Assembly: GCF_000621025.1 (NCBI RefSeq)
Contig: NZ_JHZJ01000011.1
Location: 1 to 64,000, forward strand
Source: Brackiella oedipodis DSM 13743
GTDB lineage: Bacteria > Pseudomonadota > Gammaproteobacteria > Burkholderiales > Burkholderiaceae_B
DNA: 64,000 nucleotides
Direction of reading: 5' to 3'
Under the pieces are notes generated by a model. That model saw only the letters and a program-made list of their open reading frames with translations. It ran no database searches and was not told where the DNA came from. Below are positions 16,855 to 25,613 of the stretch, one piece after another. The first letter of the stretch is position 1. Each line of letters begins with the position of its first letter. The translations under genes and the position numbers were made by a program.

Positions 16855-18267
16855 TTACCACCACCAGAACATAAAGCCCCAAGCGCAATCAATGACCGCT
16901 AGGACTAAGGCAAACATAAAGAGTGTAAAGGCCGTTTGCTTTTTGGAGAGTTGCCAAAAGGCTGTGATTTTAGCGGCTAAGTAAAAACTGAATAAAGTCG
17001 CGACTACGAGTAATGCCAAACGGGCATTATTAATCCAGTAGAGATGAAAACCATCATAGCGTAAGATATTTACTGTGGTGGCGGAAAGACCCAAAAACAC
17101 ACCTACGCCAGCAATCGGAATTAAAGATTGTGAAAAATGAATAAAGAAACGCTTGCGGTTTTGTTTGATGGCAAGACAGGAAATGGCTAATAAAGCAGAA
17201 ATAATACTCGCCATAATAATGCCGGTAGCGACAATATAAAACACCACCAAGAAGCCATCTAACCAGCTAAATACGTCATTTTGTTCTGGGTAGTTGGTAA
17301 AGATAAACCAAGGCGTATTGGTGGCGAGTGGCCACATAATATTGTGGTCAATTAAGAAGTTCGCACAGGCGATTTTCAGTTGAATCATGTAGGGACTGAC
17401 TGTCCAGTGGAAGGCGCCAATTGCTAATCCTAATAAACCGAAAATCAATAAGAAGCTTTGCCAGCCAGTGCTATTTTCTTTGTCGACTTGTACCACTTCT
17501 TCGGTGATAGGACGACGTGTCAATTCGACCGCACCGCGGTAGTCCGAACAACGTGAACACATATGACAGTGTGTATTACCTTGCATATTGCGCACGTGTA
17601 CTAAGGGGGCACAGTTAAAGGCAATGTTTTTTTCGGGGTGTAAACGTTTTCCTTCTTCCCAGGCTTGTTGATCAACCTTGTAGTGAATTGGTGCTAGTTT
17701 GGAGAGTAATTGAAAGACGCCATTGACGGGACAGAGATAGCGACACCAGATACGTTTTTTGCGGGCAAATAAAAACCCTACTACAATTGCCGCCGCTGTA
17801 GACCCCCCTAAGACAAGAAGGACGGCCAGCGGATATTGATAGACGCTGACCATTTGGCCATAAATCGTGGTGCCTGCAAAGGCCACGGTCGGCCAACCAC
17901 CCCAACGTAACCAGCGAGGTGTGGCTTTTTTGAGACTATAATGGGAAGCCCATTCGCTCAATGCACCTTCTGGGCATAATACGCCGCACCAAATACGACC
18001 AAATAAGACCATAGAGAGCAGTACAAATGGCCACCAAATGCCCCAAAAGACGAACTGTGCAAAGACAGTAATATGGGTGAGAATGTGGTCACTATTACCT
18101 GGCAACGGTACAAAAATAGGCACAATGATTAAGGTGGCATAAAGTAAAACAATTGCCATCTGAATCCAAAATATTAAACGCTGATGCCGTTTGATAAAAT
18201 TACCAATATGGATTAAGCCAGCATCGAACTTGTCTATAAATGTAGGTTGGCGAGTAGTTGTTTGCAT
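16855..18267 (-). CDS. ftrD: Iron transport polyferredoxin-like membrane protein FtrD
   Basis: NapH/CcoG-like membrane protein with cytoplasmic Fe-S motifs. Several membrane spans are visible. CGVLCP lies at residues 94-99, followed by CRYLCPVNG and CHMCSRC. In FtrABCD systems FtrD is thought to pass electrons so that iron oxidised for the permease can be reduced. The open frame also has a GTG start 12 bases further upstream (18279); neither start has a clear ribosome binding site, and I give the ATG. Last gene of the leftward operon, just after ftrC. Confidence 0.9.
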   Translation of the reverse strand: MQTTTRQPTFIDKFDAGLIHIGNFIKRHQRLIFWIQMAIVLLYATLIIVPIFVPLPGNSDHILTHITVFAQFVFWGIWWPFVLLSMVLFGRIWCGVLCPEGALSEWASHYSLKKATPRWLRWGGWPTVAFAGTTIYGQMVSVYQYPLAVLLVLGGSTAAAIVVGFLFARKKRIWCRYLCPVNGVFQLLSKLAPIHYKVDQQAWEEGKRLHPEKNIAFNCAPLVHVRNMQGNTHCHMCSRCSDYRGAVELTRRPITEEVVQVDKENSTGWQSFLLIFGLLGLAIGAFHWTVSPYMIQLKIACANFLIDHNIMWPLATNTPWFIFTNYPEQNDVFSWLDGFLVVFYIVATGIIMASIISALLAISCLAIKQNRKRFFIHFSQSLIPIAGVGVFLGLSATTVNILRYDGFHLYWINNARLALLVVATLFSFYLAAKITAFWQLSKKQTAFTLFMFALVLAVIDCAWGFMFWWW

Positions 18268-18290
18268 AATAGTGACCACGCACGGTTAAA

Positions 18291-19190
18291 TTAAACCTGA
18301 GCTTGTTCAGTGTGATTATGCGTCACTTTAGGAGTGGCAGAATTACGATTGCTGCGAGCAAATAAAGCCAGCACAATAATCCAATAAACAGCTAAGGTGA
18401 TTAAAACCAAATAGGTTGGTTTAGAACGATAAGCAAAGAACGACGTCAGTAAACTACCGATAGCACTATCGTCAGATAGGATGCCTGAGGTGTCCCAAAC
18501 TTGGGTAAATAACCAGTCTGGCAACATGATGTCGTGCTCGATTAAATATTCATTTTCGAGGGAAATATCAGCAAGTGATAGTACCCCTTGGAGGAACAAA
18601 GAAGAACCTAGGAATAACAATAAAATTGCGGTGATTTTGAAGAAAAATTTCCAGGCAATAAAATGATTAAATACTTGTAATAAAAGAAATGAGAGTAAAG
18701 CTAAGACAATACCGACGGCAATGGTAAGAATAAATTGCGGTGTGGTATCAGAGGTTAATGCTGCGATTTCTGCAGATAAGAAAATCACAATCTCACTACC
18801 TTCTCGAGCGATAGCAATGGCTGCAATAATAGCCACGCCTAACCAACTTGATTTTTCGTAGCTCCTGTTTAAGTCATTTTCTAGGTTCTTTTTTAGCATT
18901 TTACTATTTTTACTCATCCAAAGCACCATTTGTACGATAAGTATGGATGCAAAAATAGTTAAAACAGCAATAAAGATGTCATTAGCCTCTGGACTCAGTA
19001 AGTAACTCGTGCCATATAAGCTCAATGCCAGCATGACGGCTAGTAAAATACCGCCGATAACCCCTAAACCTAGGTATTTTTTGCCTCTTGCGCCATCAGG
19101 GTGACGATTGAGCCAACTGTACAAAATACCAATCACAAGTAAGGCTTCGATAGATTCGCGCCAAACAATAAATAAAACGGAAGAATCCAT
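18291..19190 (-). CDS. ftrC: Iron permease FtrC (FTR1 family)
   Basis: FTR1-type high-affinity iron permease of 299 residues with about seven membrane segments. The two iron-binding REXXE motifs are RESIE (11-15) and REGSE (129-133). It lies 21 bases after the cupredoxin gene ftrB, as in Bordetella and Brucella FtrABCD loci, and imports iron across the inner membrane after periplasmic handling by FtrA and FtrB. Confidence 0.93.
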   Translation of the reverse strand: MDSSVLFIVWRESIEALLVIGILYSWLNRHPDGARGKKYLGLGVIGGILLAVMLALSLYGTSYLLSPEANDIFIAVLTIFASILIVQMVLWMSKNSKMLKKNLENDLNRSYEKSSWLGVAIIAAIAIAREGSEIVIFLSAEIAALTSDTTPQFILTIAVGIVLALLSFLLLQVFNHFIAWKFFFKITAILLLFLGSSLFLQGVLSLADISLENEYLIEHDIMLPDWLFTQVWDTSGILSDDSAIGSLLTSFFAYRSKPTYLVLITLAVYWIIVLALFARSNRNSATPKVTHNHTEQAQV

Positions 19191-19211
19191 AAATCACAGT
19201 CTCACAAAAAG

Positions 19212-19547
19212 TTATTCGGCAATAATGGTGGCATGTTTTGAGCCGGGGCTGAAATCATCAAAAAACTTGTATTCGCCGGGAGATAATTTTTTGATGACCA
19301 TGACGCGGTTAACACCTGGAGCCAGAACCTTTTCTTTGTAGAGTTCGGTACTTTCGAATTCGGCAGGTTTAGTACCTGAATTGGTAATATTGAGGCGAAT
19401 CATCGTGTTGGCCGGTACCCTGATTTCTAGCGGTGTGATAACACCATCCTTCATATCAATATCAATGGTTTTGGATTCAGCGTTTGCTGTATTAACGCTT
19501 AATAAACCTGACAAGACGGTCAGGCAAAGTAACAAAAATCTTTTCAT
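19212..19547 (-). CDS. ftrB: Periplasmic cupredoxin FtrB
   Basis: Small protein of 111 residues with a signal peptide (cleavage likely after ANA) and a cupredoxin-like fold. Conserved segments are ITPLEIRVPANTMIRLNITNSGTKPAEFES and PGEYKFFDDFSPG, as in the N-terminal part of EfeO. In FtrABCD it is proposed to oxidise Fe(II) together with FtrA. No classical blue-copper C-x-H-x-M cluster is visible at the C-terminus, so copper binding is uncertain. A terminator-like hairpin separates it from ftrA. Confidence 0.87.
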   Translation of the reverse strand: MKRFLLLCLTVLSGLLSVNTANAESKTIDIDMKDGVITPLEIRVPANTMIRLNITNSGTKPAEFESTELYKEKVLAPGVNRVMVIKKLSPGEYKFFDDFSPGSKHATIIAE

Positions 19548-19562
19548 GGTGTGTTACCTAAC

Positions 19563-19598
19563 AAAAAAATTGGGAAAACCGTACAGGCTTTCCCAATT
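19563..19598 (-). terminator. Internal terminator/attenuator between ftrA and ftrB
   Basis: Minus strand: stem AATTGGGAAA / TTTCCCAATT followed by seven T. It sits inside the ftr operon, so only part of the transcripts starting at ftrA should reach ftrBCD. Confidence 0.75.
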
Positions 19599-19684
19599 GC
19601 ATTTATAAAAAGGCTTTGTAGTCATGCATTTCGAACACGTCTTGTACGCTAGACGCGACAAGCACTACAAAATCCAAAGGCTTA

Positions 19685-20254
19685 TTAGTAACCGCCTTTT
19701 TTGCCTGTACCGGCATAGTTAAAGTCCCAAGAAACTTCAACTGGTTTGAACCATTCATCGACACCAGTTTCTTTGTCAGTGTGGCGACCGAAGACGATGT
19801 CTTGGTTAGCTGATGGTGGAAGAATTTCATATTTGAGGTTGTATTTACCAGGACCGTCAAGTTTGACGTTTTCGCCGTAGTGAGGACCGTCATCAGCTAC
19901 CATGGCCATGAAAGTACCTTTTTTAGACCAGTCGCTGTCTTTTTTCTTGAGTTCGTAGTTAACGGTCAAGTAAGGAACCCATTCGTCTTCAGCAAAACCG
20001 TTTTTGTTTTTAGCTAAGGCGTGGATGTCGGCTTCAACGTGAACGTCAGCTTCTTTGGCGCTCAACATTTTGTGACCTTTTTTGACCCATTGGTCACCGA
20101 TTTCCATCTCGATAGGTTGTAAGTATACAGCGGCGATTTCTAGGCCAGCATCTTCGTTTTTGACTGGTTCACCGATAGGTGTTTCGGCGGCCATGGCGGT
20201 GGCACCTAAACCTAAAAGAGAAAGGGCTAAAAGGGTTTTTTTGAAAGTTTTCAT
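19685..20254 (-). CDS. ftrA: Periplasmic iron-binding protein FtrA (P19/Tp34 family)
   Basis: P19-type iron-binding protein, 189 residues from the ATG at 20252-20254, with a signal peptide ending in AMA. The family signature GLEIAAVYLQPIEM, the copper/iron ligand methionines and HVEADIHA are visible, together with FMAMVADDGPHYG and the C-terminal FGRHTDKETG. P19 proteins bind Fe and Cu in the periplasm and feed FtrC. I preferred this ATG (AGAGG 8 bases upstream) to an open-frame start 99 bases further back. First gene of ftrABCD. Confidence 0.93.
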   Translation of the reverse strand: MKTFKKTLLALSLLGLGATAMAAETPIGEPVKNEDAGLEIAAVYLQPIEMEIGDQWVKKGHKMLSAKEADVHVEADIHALAKNKNGFAEDEWVPYLTVNYELKKKDSDWSKKGTFMAMVADDGPHYGENVKLDGPGKYNLKYEILPPSANQDIVFGRHTDKETGVDEWFKPVEVSWDFNYAGTGKKGGY

Positions 20255-20348
20255 AGATAACCTCTGAGTTGACATAAAAAAATCTGAATAAAACTTATAG
20301 ATCATCAGATAATTGCTAAGCTCCATTTTAAAAAATATAAATGCAAAT

Positions 20349-20361
20349 AGCAATTATTATT
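20349..20361 (-). promoter_or_regulatory. Weak Fur-box-like sequence upstream of ftrA
   Basis: Minus strand AATAATAATTGCT, 8 of 12 matches to the 6-1-6 Fur pattern GATAAT-N-ATTATC. It lies between a possible -35 TTGATT and -10 TATTTG. Suggestive only because iron systems of this class are usually Fur-controlled. Confidence 0.35.
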
Positions 20362-20430
20362 AGTTAAATCAAGTCTTAATACCTACTTTTTATAAGGTTT
20401 TTAGGTAAATTTGTTAGAAAATGTTAACAA

Positions 20431-20458
20431 AAAAGCCCTAGCAAAATGCTAGGGCTTG
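20431..20458 (-). terminator. Terminator of yidC
   Basis: Stem AAGCCCTAGCA / TGCTAGGGCTT with a run of T in the leftward direction, 15 bases after the yidC stop. Confidence 0.88.
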
Positions 20459-20472
20459 GCGATTAATCAAGC

Positions 20473-22167
20473 TTATTTATGCTTGATAATTTCTTGATTC
20501 GAGGCTTGGTTAAGGCGTCGAGTAATAAATTGCTGTTGGATAATGGATAGGATGTTATTTACAATCCAGTACAACACTAAACCTGCTGGGAAGGCAAACA
20601 TCATGACGCCAAAGACCAAGGGCATAAACATCATGATTTTGGCCTGGGTCGGATCGGCTGGTTTAGGGTTGAGTTGGAACTGTAAGAACATGGTACCAAC
20701 CATAATCACAGGCAGGATGTAATATGGGTCCATGACAGAGAGGTCATGAATCCAACCAATCCATGGGGCACCGCGTAACTCGACACTGGCCAAAATAACG
20801 CGATACAAGGTCAAGAAAATAGGGATTTGAATCAACATTGGGAAGCAACCCCCTAATGGGTTGATCTTCTCGGTACGATACATTTGCATCATGGCTTGGT
20901 TAAGCGCTTGACGATCATCACCGTATTTCTCTTTGAGTGCTTGCATACGAGGTTGCAAGTTTTTCATTTTGGCCATGGATTTATAACCCTTGGCAGACAA
21001 TGGGAAAAGCAAGAGTTTGAGAAGTACGGTGAGAGCCACAATCGTCCAGCCCCAGTTACCAATAAAGGAATGAAGCCAGGTCATGACGGCAAACATCGGT
21101 TTAGCGATGATGGTAATCCAACCGTAGTCCACCACCAAGGGTAGGGTTTTATTGACCTGGTGTAAAAGACCTTGGTCTTCGGGACCGACCCAAAGCGTAG
21201 AGTTAGCTTCTTGGCTACTACCGGGCTCGATCTCACCCATATTGTGCACAGCACTGATGGCATAGAGATTTTTGTTGCCTTTGAGTTTACGGATCGTGAC
21301 GTCGTGCTCTTGGCCTGGCTCAGGTAGCCAAGCTGTCACAAAGAAGTGTTGAATAAAACTAATCCAACCGTCATGGATTTGCTTGGTGTAATTCATGTCG
21401 TTTTTGTCGACATCAGAGAGCGCCACTTTTTGGAATTTATTGGCCTCAGAATACATAGCAAAGCCATGGAAGGTGCTGTAGAACTTAACAGTGCCTGGAG
21501 GCTCAGTATCGTCACGTGTGATTTGGTAATACACCGAAGGATCTTGCGCTTGGTCTGAGATGTTTTCGACCTTATCGTTGACATCCACCTTGTAATTATT
21601 TTGATGCAAGGTATAAGTCCGAGTGACCTTTAGACCGCCTGCTTCGGCTTCAAAGACCACCGGTAGCGTACCGTCACCGTTAAGCTCAGTTTGTTGGGAG
21701 ACGAGTTTAAACGGTGTGGTGTGATTAGGGAATTGGCCTTGCTGTTTGCTAGCACCAATTAAACCACTTTGCACTGTATAGATTTGCTCACCATTATCCA
21801 AAAGCGTAAAGCGTTTGGCCTCTGATTTATTATCACGAATATCGATAATATCGGCGTGAATAATTTGGGCACCTTTGGTATCAAAGGTCAATTCCATCAC
21901 ATTATTTTTGACGAGAATTTTTTCGGATTCCGCACCCTGAGTCGGCGCAGTATCTGTGGCGGCTAGCTGCTGTGAGCTGTCGTTAGACTTAGCAGAAGCA
22001 GGAACAGAGTGGTCTTTGTCATCGTCTGGATGCGCCTGATTTTGGTCCTGCTGTGCTTGTGATTGGTCCGCTTGAATGGGAGGATTGGTATAGAGTTGCC
22101 AATTATTCCACACCATAAACAGCGAAAAGGTAATAACTATCCAAAGAACGGTACGTTTAATATTCAT
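20473..22167 (-). CDS. yidC: Membrane protein insertase YidC
   Basis: Inserts and folds inner-membrane proteins, alone or with SecYEG. An N-terminal membrane anchor (about 5-20) is followed by a large periplasmic beta-domain and the conserved C-terminal five-span core starting near GNWGWTIVALTVLLKL. The hallmark sequences NPLGGCFPMLIQIPIFLTLYRVI and FPAGLVLYWIVNNILSIIQQ are present. 564 residues is normal for Gram-negative YidC. The low-complexity Gln/Asp linker (35-70) is typical of betaproteobacteria. Follows yidD. Confidence 0.97.
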   Translation of the reverse strand: MNIKRTVLWIVITFSLFMVWNNWQLYTNPPIQADQSQAQQDQNQAHPDDDKDHSVPASAKSNDSSQQLAATDTAPTQGAESEKILVKNNVMELTFDTKGAQIIHADIIDIRDNKSEAKRFTLLDNGEQIYTVQSGLIGASKQQGQFPNHTTPFKLVSQQTELNGDGTLPVVFEAEAGGLKVTRTYTLHQNNYKVDVNDKVENISDQAQDPSVYYQITRDDTEPPGTVKFYSTFHGFAMYSEANKFQKVALSDVDKNDMNYTKQIHDGWISFIQHFFVTAWLPEPGQEHDVTIRKLKGNKNLYAISAVHNMGEIEPGSSQEANSTLWVGPEDQGLLHQVNKTLPLVVDYGWITIIAKPMFAVMTWLHSFIGNWGWTIVALTVLLKLLLFPLSAKGYKSMAKMKNLQPRMQALKEKYGDDRQALNQAMMQMYRTEKINPLGGCFPMLIQIPIFLTLYRVILASVELRGAPWIGWIHDLSVMDPYYILPVIMVGTMFLQFQLNPKPADPTQAKIMMFMPLVFGVMMFAFPAGLVLYWIVNNILSIIQQQFITRRLNQASNQEIIKHK

Positions 22168-22248
22168 TAGTCTGACTTTTCGTAAACAATTACGGATTTT
22201 TACAAATAAAGCGTAAGTTTAACCCAGCGCTATATTTGTATGCCTAAT

Positions 22249-22488
22249 TTAAGATTTGTCTTGCTGTTTTTTTTGGGGCACGGGGTCATAGCCTCCCTGT
22301 GCCCATGGATGACAGCGACAAATCCTTTTGATTCCTAGCCAGGTCCCTTTGATGGCACCATGGAGTTGAATGGCTTGGAGCGTGTAATTAGAGCAGCTAG
22401 GATGAAAGCGACAAGCATTACCCACCCAAGGACTCAAAAAATATTGATAAAACCTGATCAAGGCGATGAGTACGGTTTTCAAGATCAA
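22249..22488 (-). CDS. yidD: Membrane protein insertion efficiency factor YidD
   Basis: Small amphipathic protein of 79 residues linked to YidC function. The family core reads [23 protein letters not shown], with three conserved cysteines including the later CRCHPW. Located between rnpA and yidC as in most proteobacteria, 45 bases after rnpA. Confidence 0.96.
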   Translation of the reverse strand: MILKTVLIALIRFYQYFLSPWVGNACRFHPSCSNYTLQAIQLHGAIKGTWLGIKRICRCHPWAQGGYDPVPQKKQQDKS

Positions 22489-22533
22489 CCTCGCCGCTTC
22501 TGAACGTTGGCCAGCATCAAGGAGCTGAGTAGC

Positions 22534-23016
22534 TCATGAGTAACGACAAGCTTTAGCAAATAGTGCATCAATATCCTGACGAGCGCGTTGTTTGAGTTGA
22601 CGTAAGGAGGGACGAGTTATTTGGGCTGGTCGCGACGGCTTAGCGTCTTGGTTTTGCATTGCGGTAATGGGGGCGTGCAGTCGTAGCACATAATCACCCG
22701 GTGGTAAATCTGCTTGGTAGTGTCGAAAGGCTTCGCGACCCACACGCTTAAGGGCGTTACGGGCGGCCGCAGTGCGAGTATAGCGTTTGGCGATAATAAA
22801 CCCAATGCGCGGGCTTATTGAGGTGATTTGAACGGTAGACGAGGCAGTAGATTTGGGTAGGGGCTGCGTTTGCAGATGAACCGTACTCAAAAAAGGTTGC
22901 GCTTGATAGATCAAAGTGAAAAACGCCCCCCGAGTTTTTCGCTGGCTTTGTAAGGCCTTTGAAAACTCAGTAGGGCGTCTGATTCGAGCCGATTTCGGCA
23001 AACTCGCATCGTTCAC
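22534..23016 (-). CDS. rnpA: Ribonuclease P protein component
   Basis: Protein subunit of RNase P, which matures tRNA 5' ends. The RNR-type signature is KRYTRTAAARNALKRVGREAFR. At 160 residues it is longer than the usual 110-130, mainly through about 25 extra residues between the FFTLIY strand and PRIGFIIAKRY, plus a second small insert after DYVLRLHAPITA. The start is a GTG (23014-23016). It lies 79 bases after rpmH on the same strand. Confidence 0.95.
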   Translation of the reverse strand: MNDASLPKSARIRRPTEFSKALQSQRKTRGAFFTLIYQAQPFLSTVHLQTQPLPKSTASSTVQITSISPRIGFIIAKRYTRTAAARNALKRVGREAFRHYQADLPPGDYVLRLHAPITAMQNQDAKPSRPAQITRPSLRQLKQRARQDIDALFAKACRYS

Positions 23017-23095
23017 ACTACATGCAACAGTCGCACTTGAGACTCATCAACGGTGTGTTGTCGTCTTAAATGCCTAGTGCCCTTGCAAACAGCAA

Positions 23096-23230
23096 TTAGA
23101 CGGCTAAGCGTTTGCGACCTTTAGCACGGCGTGCATTGATCACTGCACGACCACCACGAGTTTTCATGCGGACACGAAAACCATGAGTGCGTTTACGACG
23201 AGTAACTGAAGGTTGGAAGGTACGTTTCAT
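23096..23230 (-). CDS. rpmH: 50S ribosomal protein L34
   Basis: 44-residue protein that starts [20 protein letters not shown] and ends in KGRKRLAV, the textbook L34 sequence. The frame is read directly from the complementary strand (ATG at 23228-23230, TAA at 23096-23098). First gene of the leftward rpmH-rnpA-yidD-yidC block, next to the presumed origin. Confidence 0.98.
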   Translation of the reverse strand: MKRTFQPSVTRRKRTHGFRVRMKTRGGRAVINARRAKGRKRLAV

Positions 23231-24084
23231 AATATGTCCTAACTATACTTGCAATGGTAAAAAATAACACAGTAAAAGGGCTAAAAGCACCTAACACTAT
23301 GTTTTACAAATAAACTTGTGAAAAATAAATATTCTTTTGAGGCAGAGCTGGGCTTATTAAAAGAGCCACTTATGGTCGAAATTGCGGTCTGTATTGCCGT
23401 AACTACGTATCCATATGTAGCGCCTGAGCCAATAGCTTAAGGCATACTAAAGAATATATAGAAATCTAGAGATTAAAAATCAGAATTTAACAATCAATAG
23501 GTTTGGCAAAATTAAGACTAAGCTGTTTAAAGCCACTTTATTTTAGTCATCAGTCCCTGACTATTTCTGACTCTGTAACTCTCTGGCCCTATTGGCTTCT
23601 ACCCTATTAGCATTTACCTCTATTAACATCGATGATGCAATAGTTGATCTTGGCCAAAAATAAATCAACAAAATAAAATCCACTAAAATTAATGTAGAGC
23701 TAAAATAAGTCAAAATAGAGCTCTGTTTTATAGCCTATTTTAATGCCTACTTTAGAGCCTATATCACTAGATCAGCTAATTTTTTAGTCAATTTTCAGCC
23801 AATTCTATTTAATTCCTATCTAATTCTTTTATTAGTTCTTATTAGCTCTTCACTAGTGTTAAGAAGCTTTTAAAAGAATAAGTAAAGCCTATCATTACAC
23901 CAATTAAACCCTATAAAGTCAAGTAAATACAAGCGTTTATAAACAAAAATCAGGGAAAACTGTGTAAATAGTGGTAAAAAAAGCACGCCTGTTCATAAAA
24001 AACATTCTTGTGCAAAACTAGGTAGCCTGTGGATAAGTCCAATGGCAATAGGTATAATTGTTTCTTAATATTTACAGTGGCATT
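23231..24084. other. rpmH-dnaA intergenic region, presumed oriC
   Basis: An 854-base, strongly AT-rich gap at which transcription diverges (rpmH leftward, dnaA rightward), the usual place of the chromosomal origin in betaproteobacteria. It contains many short repeats such as TAGAGC and AATTC with A/T runs, suitable for unwinding. Only one exact DnaA-box consensus, at 24028-24036, is seen; other matches such as CTGTGTAAATA near 23960 are partial. Confidence 0.65.
24028..24036 (-). promoter_or_regulatory. Consensus DnaA box
   Basis: TTATCCACA on the minus strand, the strongest DnaA-box form, 48 bases upstream of the dnaA ATG. It may serve both oriC and dnaA autoregulation. Confidence 0.75.
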
Positions 24085-25605
24085 ATGGATAAATTTTGGC
24101 AATCCTGCGTACAAAATTTAGCGCAGCATCTCTCAACCGACACCATTGATATTTGGATCGCTCCCCTTCGCCCGCTCGAATTCGATGAGGTCTCTGGGGT
24201 CTTACAATTAGTGGCCGAAAATCCCATGAAGCGTCAAGTCGCAGAAAGATTCAAACCCGCTATTCAAGAACAAGCGCGTCAATGGTTCCAGCAAGACAAT
24301 CTCAAGGTAGAAATCATTCTTCCTAAGCGCAAAAGCAACGGTCTTAAGGCGACCTCTAGCCAGGCAGCTTCACGCCCCAAGACCAAGGCGCCTGCGGCTT
24401 CGGCGTCAGGTCTTGTCGCCAATGTGATTGCCAGTGCCGACTCACCCTTACCGCAAGCTCGTGTTACGAGCGATACGAGCGAGCCGGCGGTCTCATCTCC
24501 CAAAACAGAATTTGCTCAAGAGGTGGACGCCGTTTTCAAGAATTTACACGAAAAACAAGGCAAAGCGGCTTCTCTAAATACCTCGCAAACATTCGATAAT
24601 CTCGTCGTCGGTAAAGGTAATGAACTCGTGGCGGCTGCTGCCAGACGGATTGCCGATAATCCTAGCGAATCGGCTAGTGGTCATAGTTACAATCCTTTTT
24701 ATATTTATGGCAGTACAGGCCTGGGTAAGACGCACATTATGCAAGCGATTGGCAATTATGTGGTGGCCACGCGTCCAAACCTTAAGGTGCGTTATATTCA
24801 CGCTAATGACTACTGGCGTGATATGGTGAGTGCTTATAGTCTCAATAAGATTGATGAATGGCAAAAAAAATATTTGGGTATTGATTTATTGTTAATTGAT
24901 GATATCCAGTTTCTTGCCAAAAAAGATCGAACCCAAGAGCAGTTCTTCTATTTGTTTGAGACTATGGTGTCAAACAATAAGCAGATTGTTATTACCTCAG
25001 ATACCTTCCCGCATAAACTCAAGGATATGGAGCCGCGTCTGGTCACACGTTTTGCCATGGGCTTGTCCGTAGCGTTAGAGCCGCCAGAGTTAGAAATGCG
25101 CGTCGCCATTCTGCAAAAGAAAATGAAGAATCGCCCGGGCTTTGTGCTCCCAGAGGACTCTGCGTTCTTTATTGCTAAAAATGTGCGCAGTAATGTGCGA
25201 GAGCTTGAGGGCGCCTTGACCAAGGTAGTGGCATACGCGGGCTTTCGCAATGAGAAGGAACTGAAGGTAGAAATTTGTCGCGAGGCCCTTAAAGACTTAC
25301 TCAGCTCCAATGTGGGTCTGATCACCATTGATGGTATCCAAAAAACAGTCGCGGAGTATTTTAAGGTGCGGGTTTCTGATTTAACCTCGACCCGCAGACA
25401 CAAACAGATCGTGATGCCTCGGCAAATTGCTATGTATTTATGCAAGGAGTTAACTCGCAAGAGTTTACCGACCATTGCCGAGCAATTTGGGGGCAAAAAT
25501 CACACGACTGTTATTCATGCCGCCAAAAAAATCAGCAAGGAGCGTTTGGTGGACGAAGAATTAAACCACCAAATTCATGTTCTTGAACAATCCTTAAAGG
25601 GGTAA
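24085..25605 (+). CDS. dnaA: Chromosomal replication initiator DnaA
   Basis: AAA+ initiator of 506 residues from the ATG at 24085 (MDKFWQSCVQNLAQ). Domain I is followed by a variable Ala/Ser/Lys-rich domain II (about 85-165). Domain III carries Walker A GSTGLGKTH, Walker B LLIDDIQF and a sensor region (VITSDTFPHKL). Domain IV has the DNA-binding signature ending in FGGKNHTTVIHAAKKI. The open frame extends 27 bases further upstream, but family homology starts at MDKFWQ. dnaN follows after 8 bases. Confidence 0.98.
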   Translation: MDKFWQSCVQNLAQHLSTDTIDIWIAPLRPLEFDEVSGVLQLVAENPMKRQVAERFKPAIQEQARQWFQQDNLKVEIILPKRKSNGLKATSSQAASRPKTKAPAASASGLVANVIASADSPLPQARVTSDTSEPAVSSPKTEFAQEVDAVFKNLHEKQGKAASLNTSQTFDNLVVGKGNELVAAAARRIADNPSESASGHSYNPFYIYGSTGLGKTHIMQAIGNYVVATRPNLKVRYIHANDYWRDMVSAYSLNKIDEWQKKYLGIDLLLIDDIQFLAKKDRTQEQFFYLFETMVSNNKQIVITSDTFPHKLKDMEPRLVTRFAMGLSVALEPPELEMRVAILQKKMKNRPGFVLPEDSAFFIAKNVRSNVRELEGALTKVVAYAGFRNEKELKVEICREALKDLLSSNVGLITIDGIQKTVAEYFKVRVSDLTSTRRHKQIVMPRQIAMYLCKELTRKSLPTIAEQFGGKNHTTVIHAAKKISKERLVDEELNHQIHVLEQSLKG

Positions 25606-25613
25606 AGGAAACT

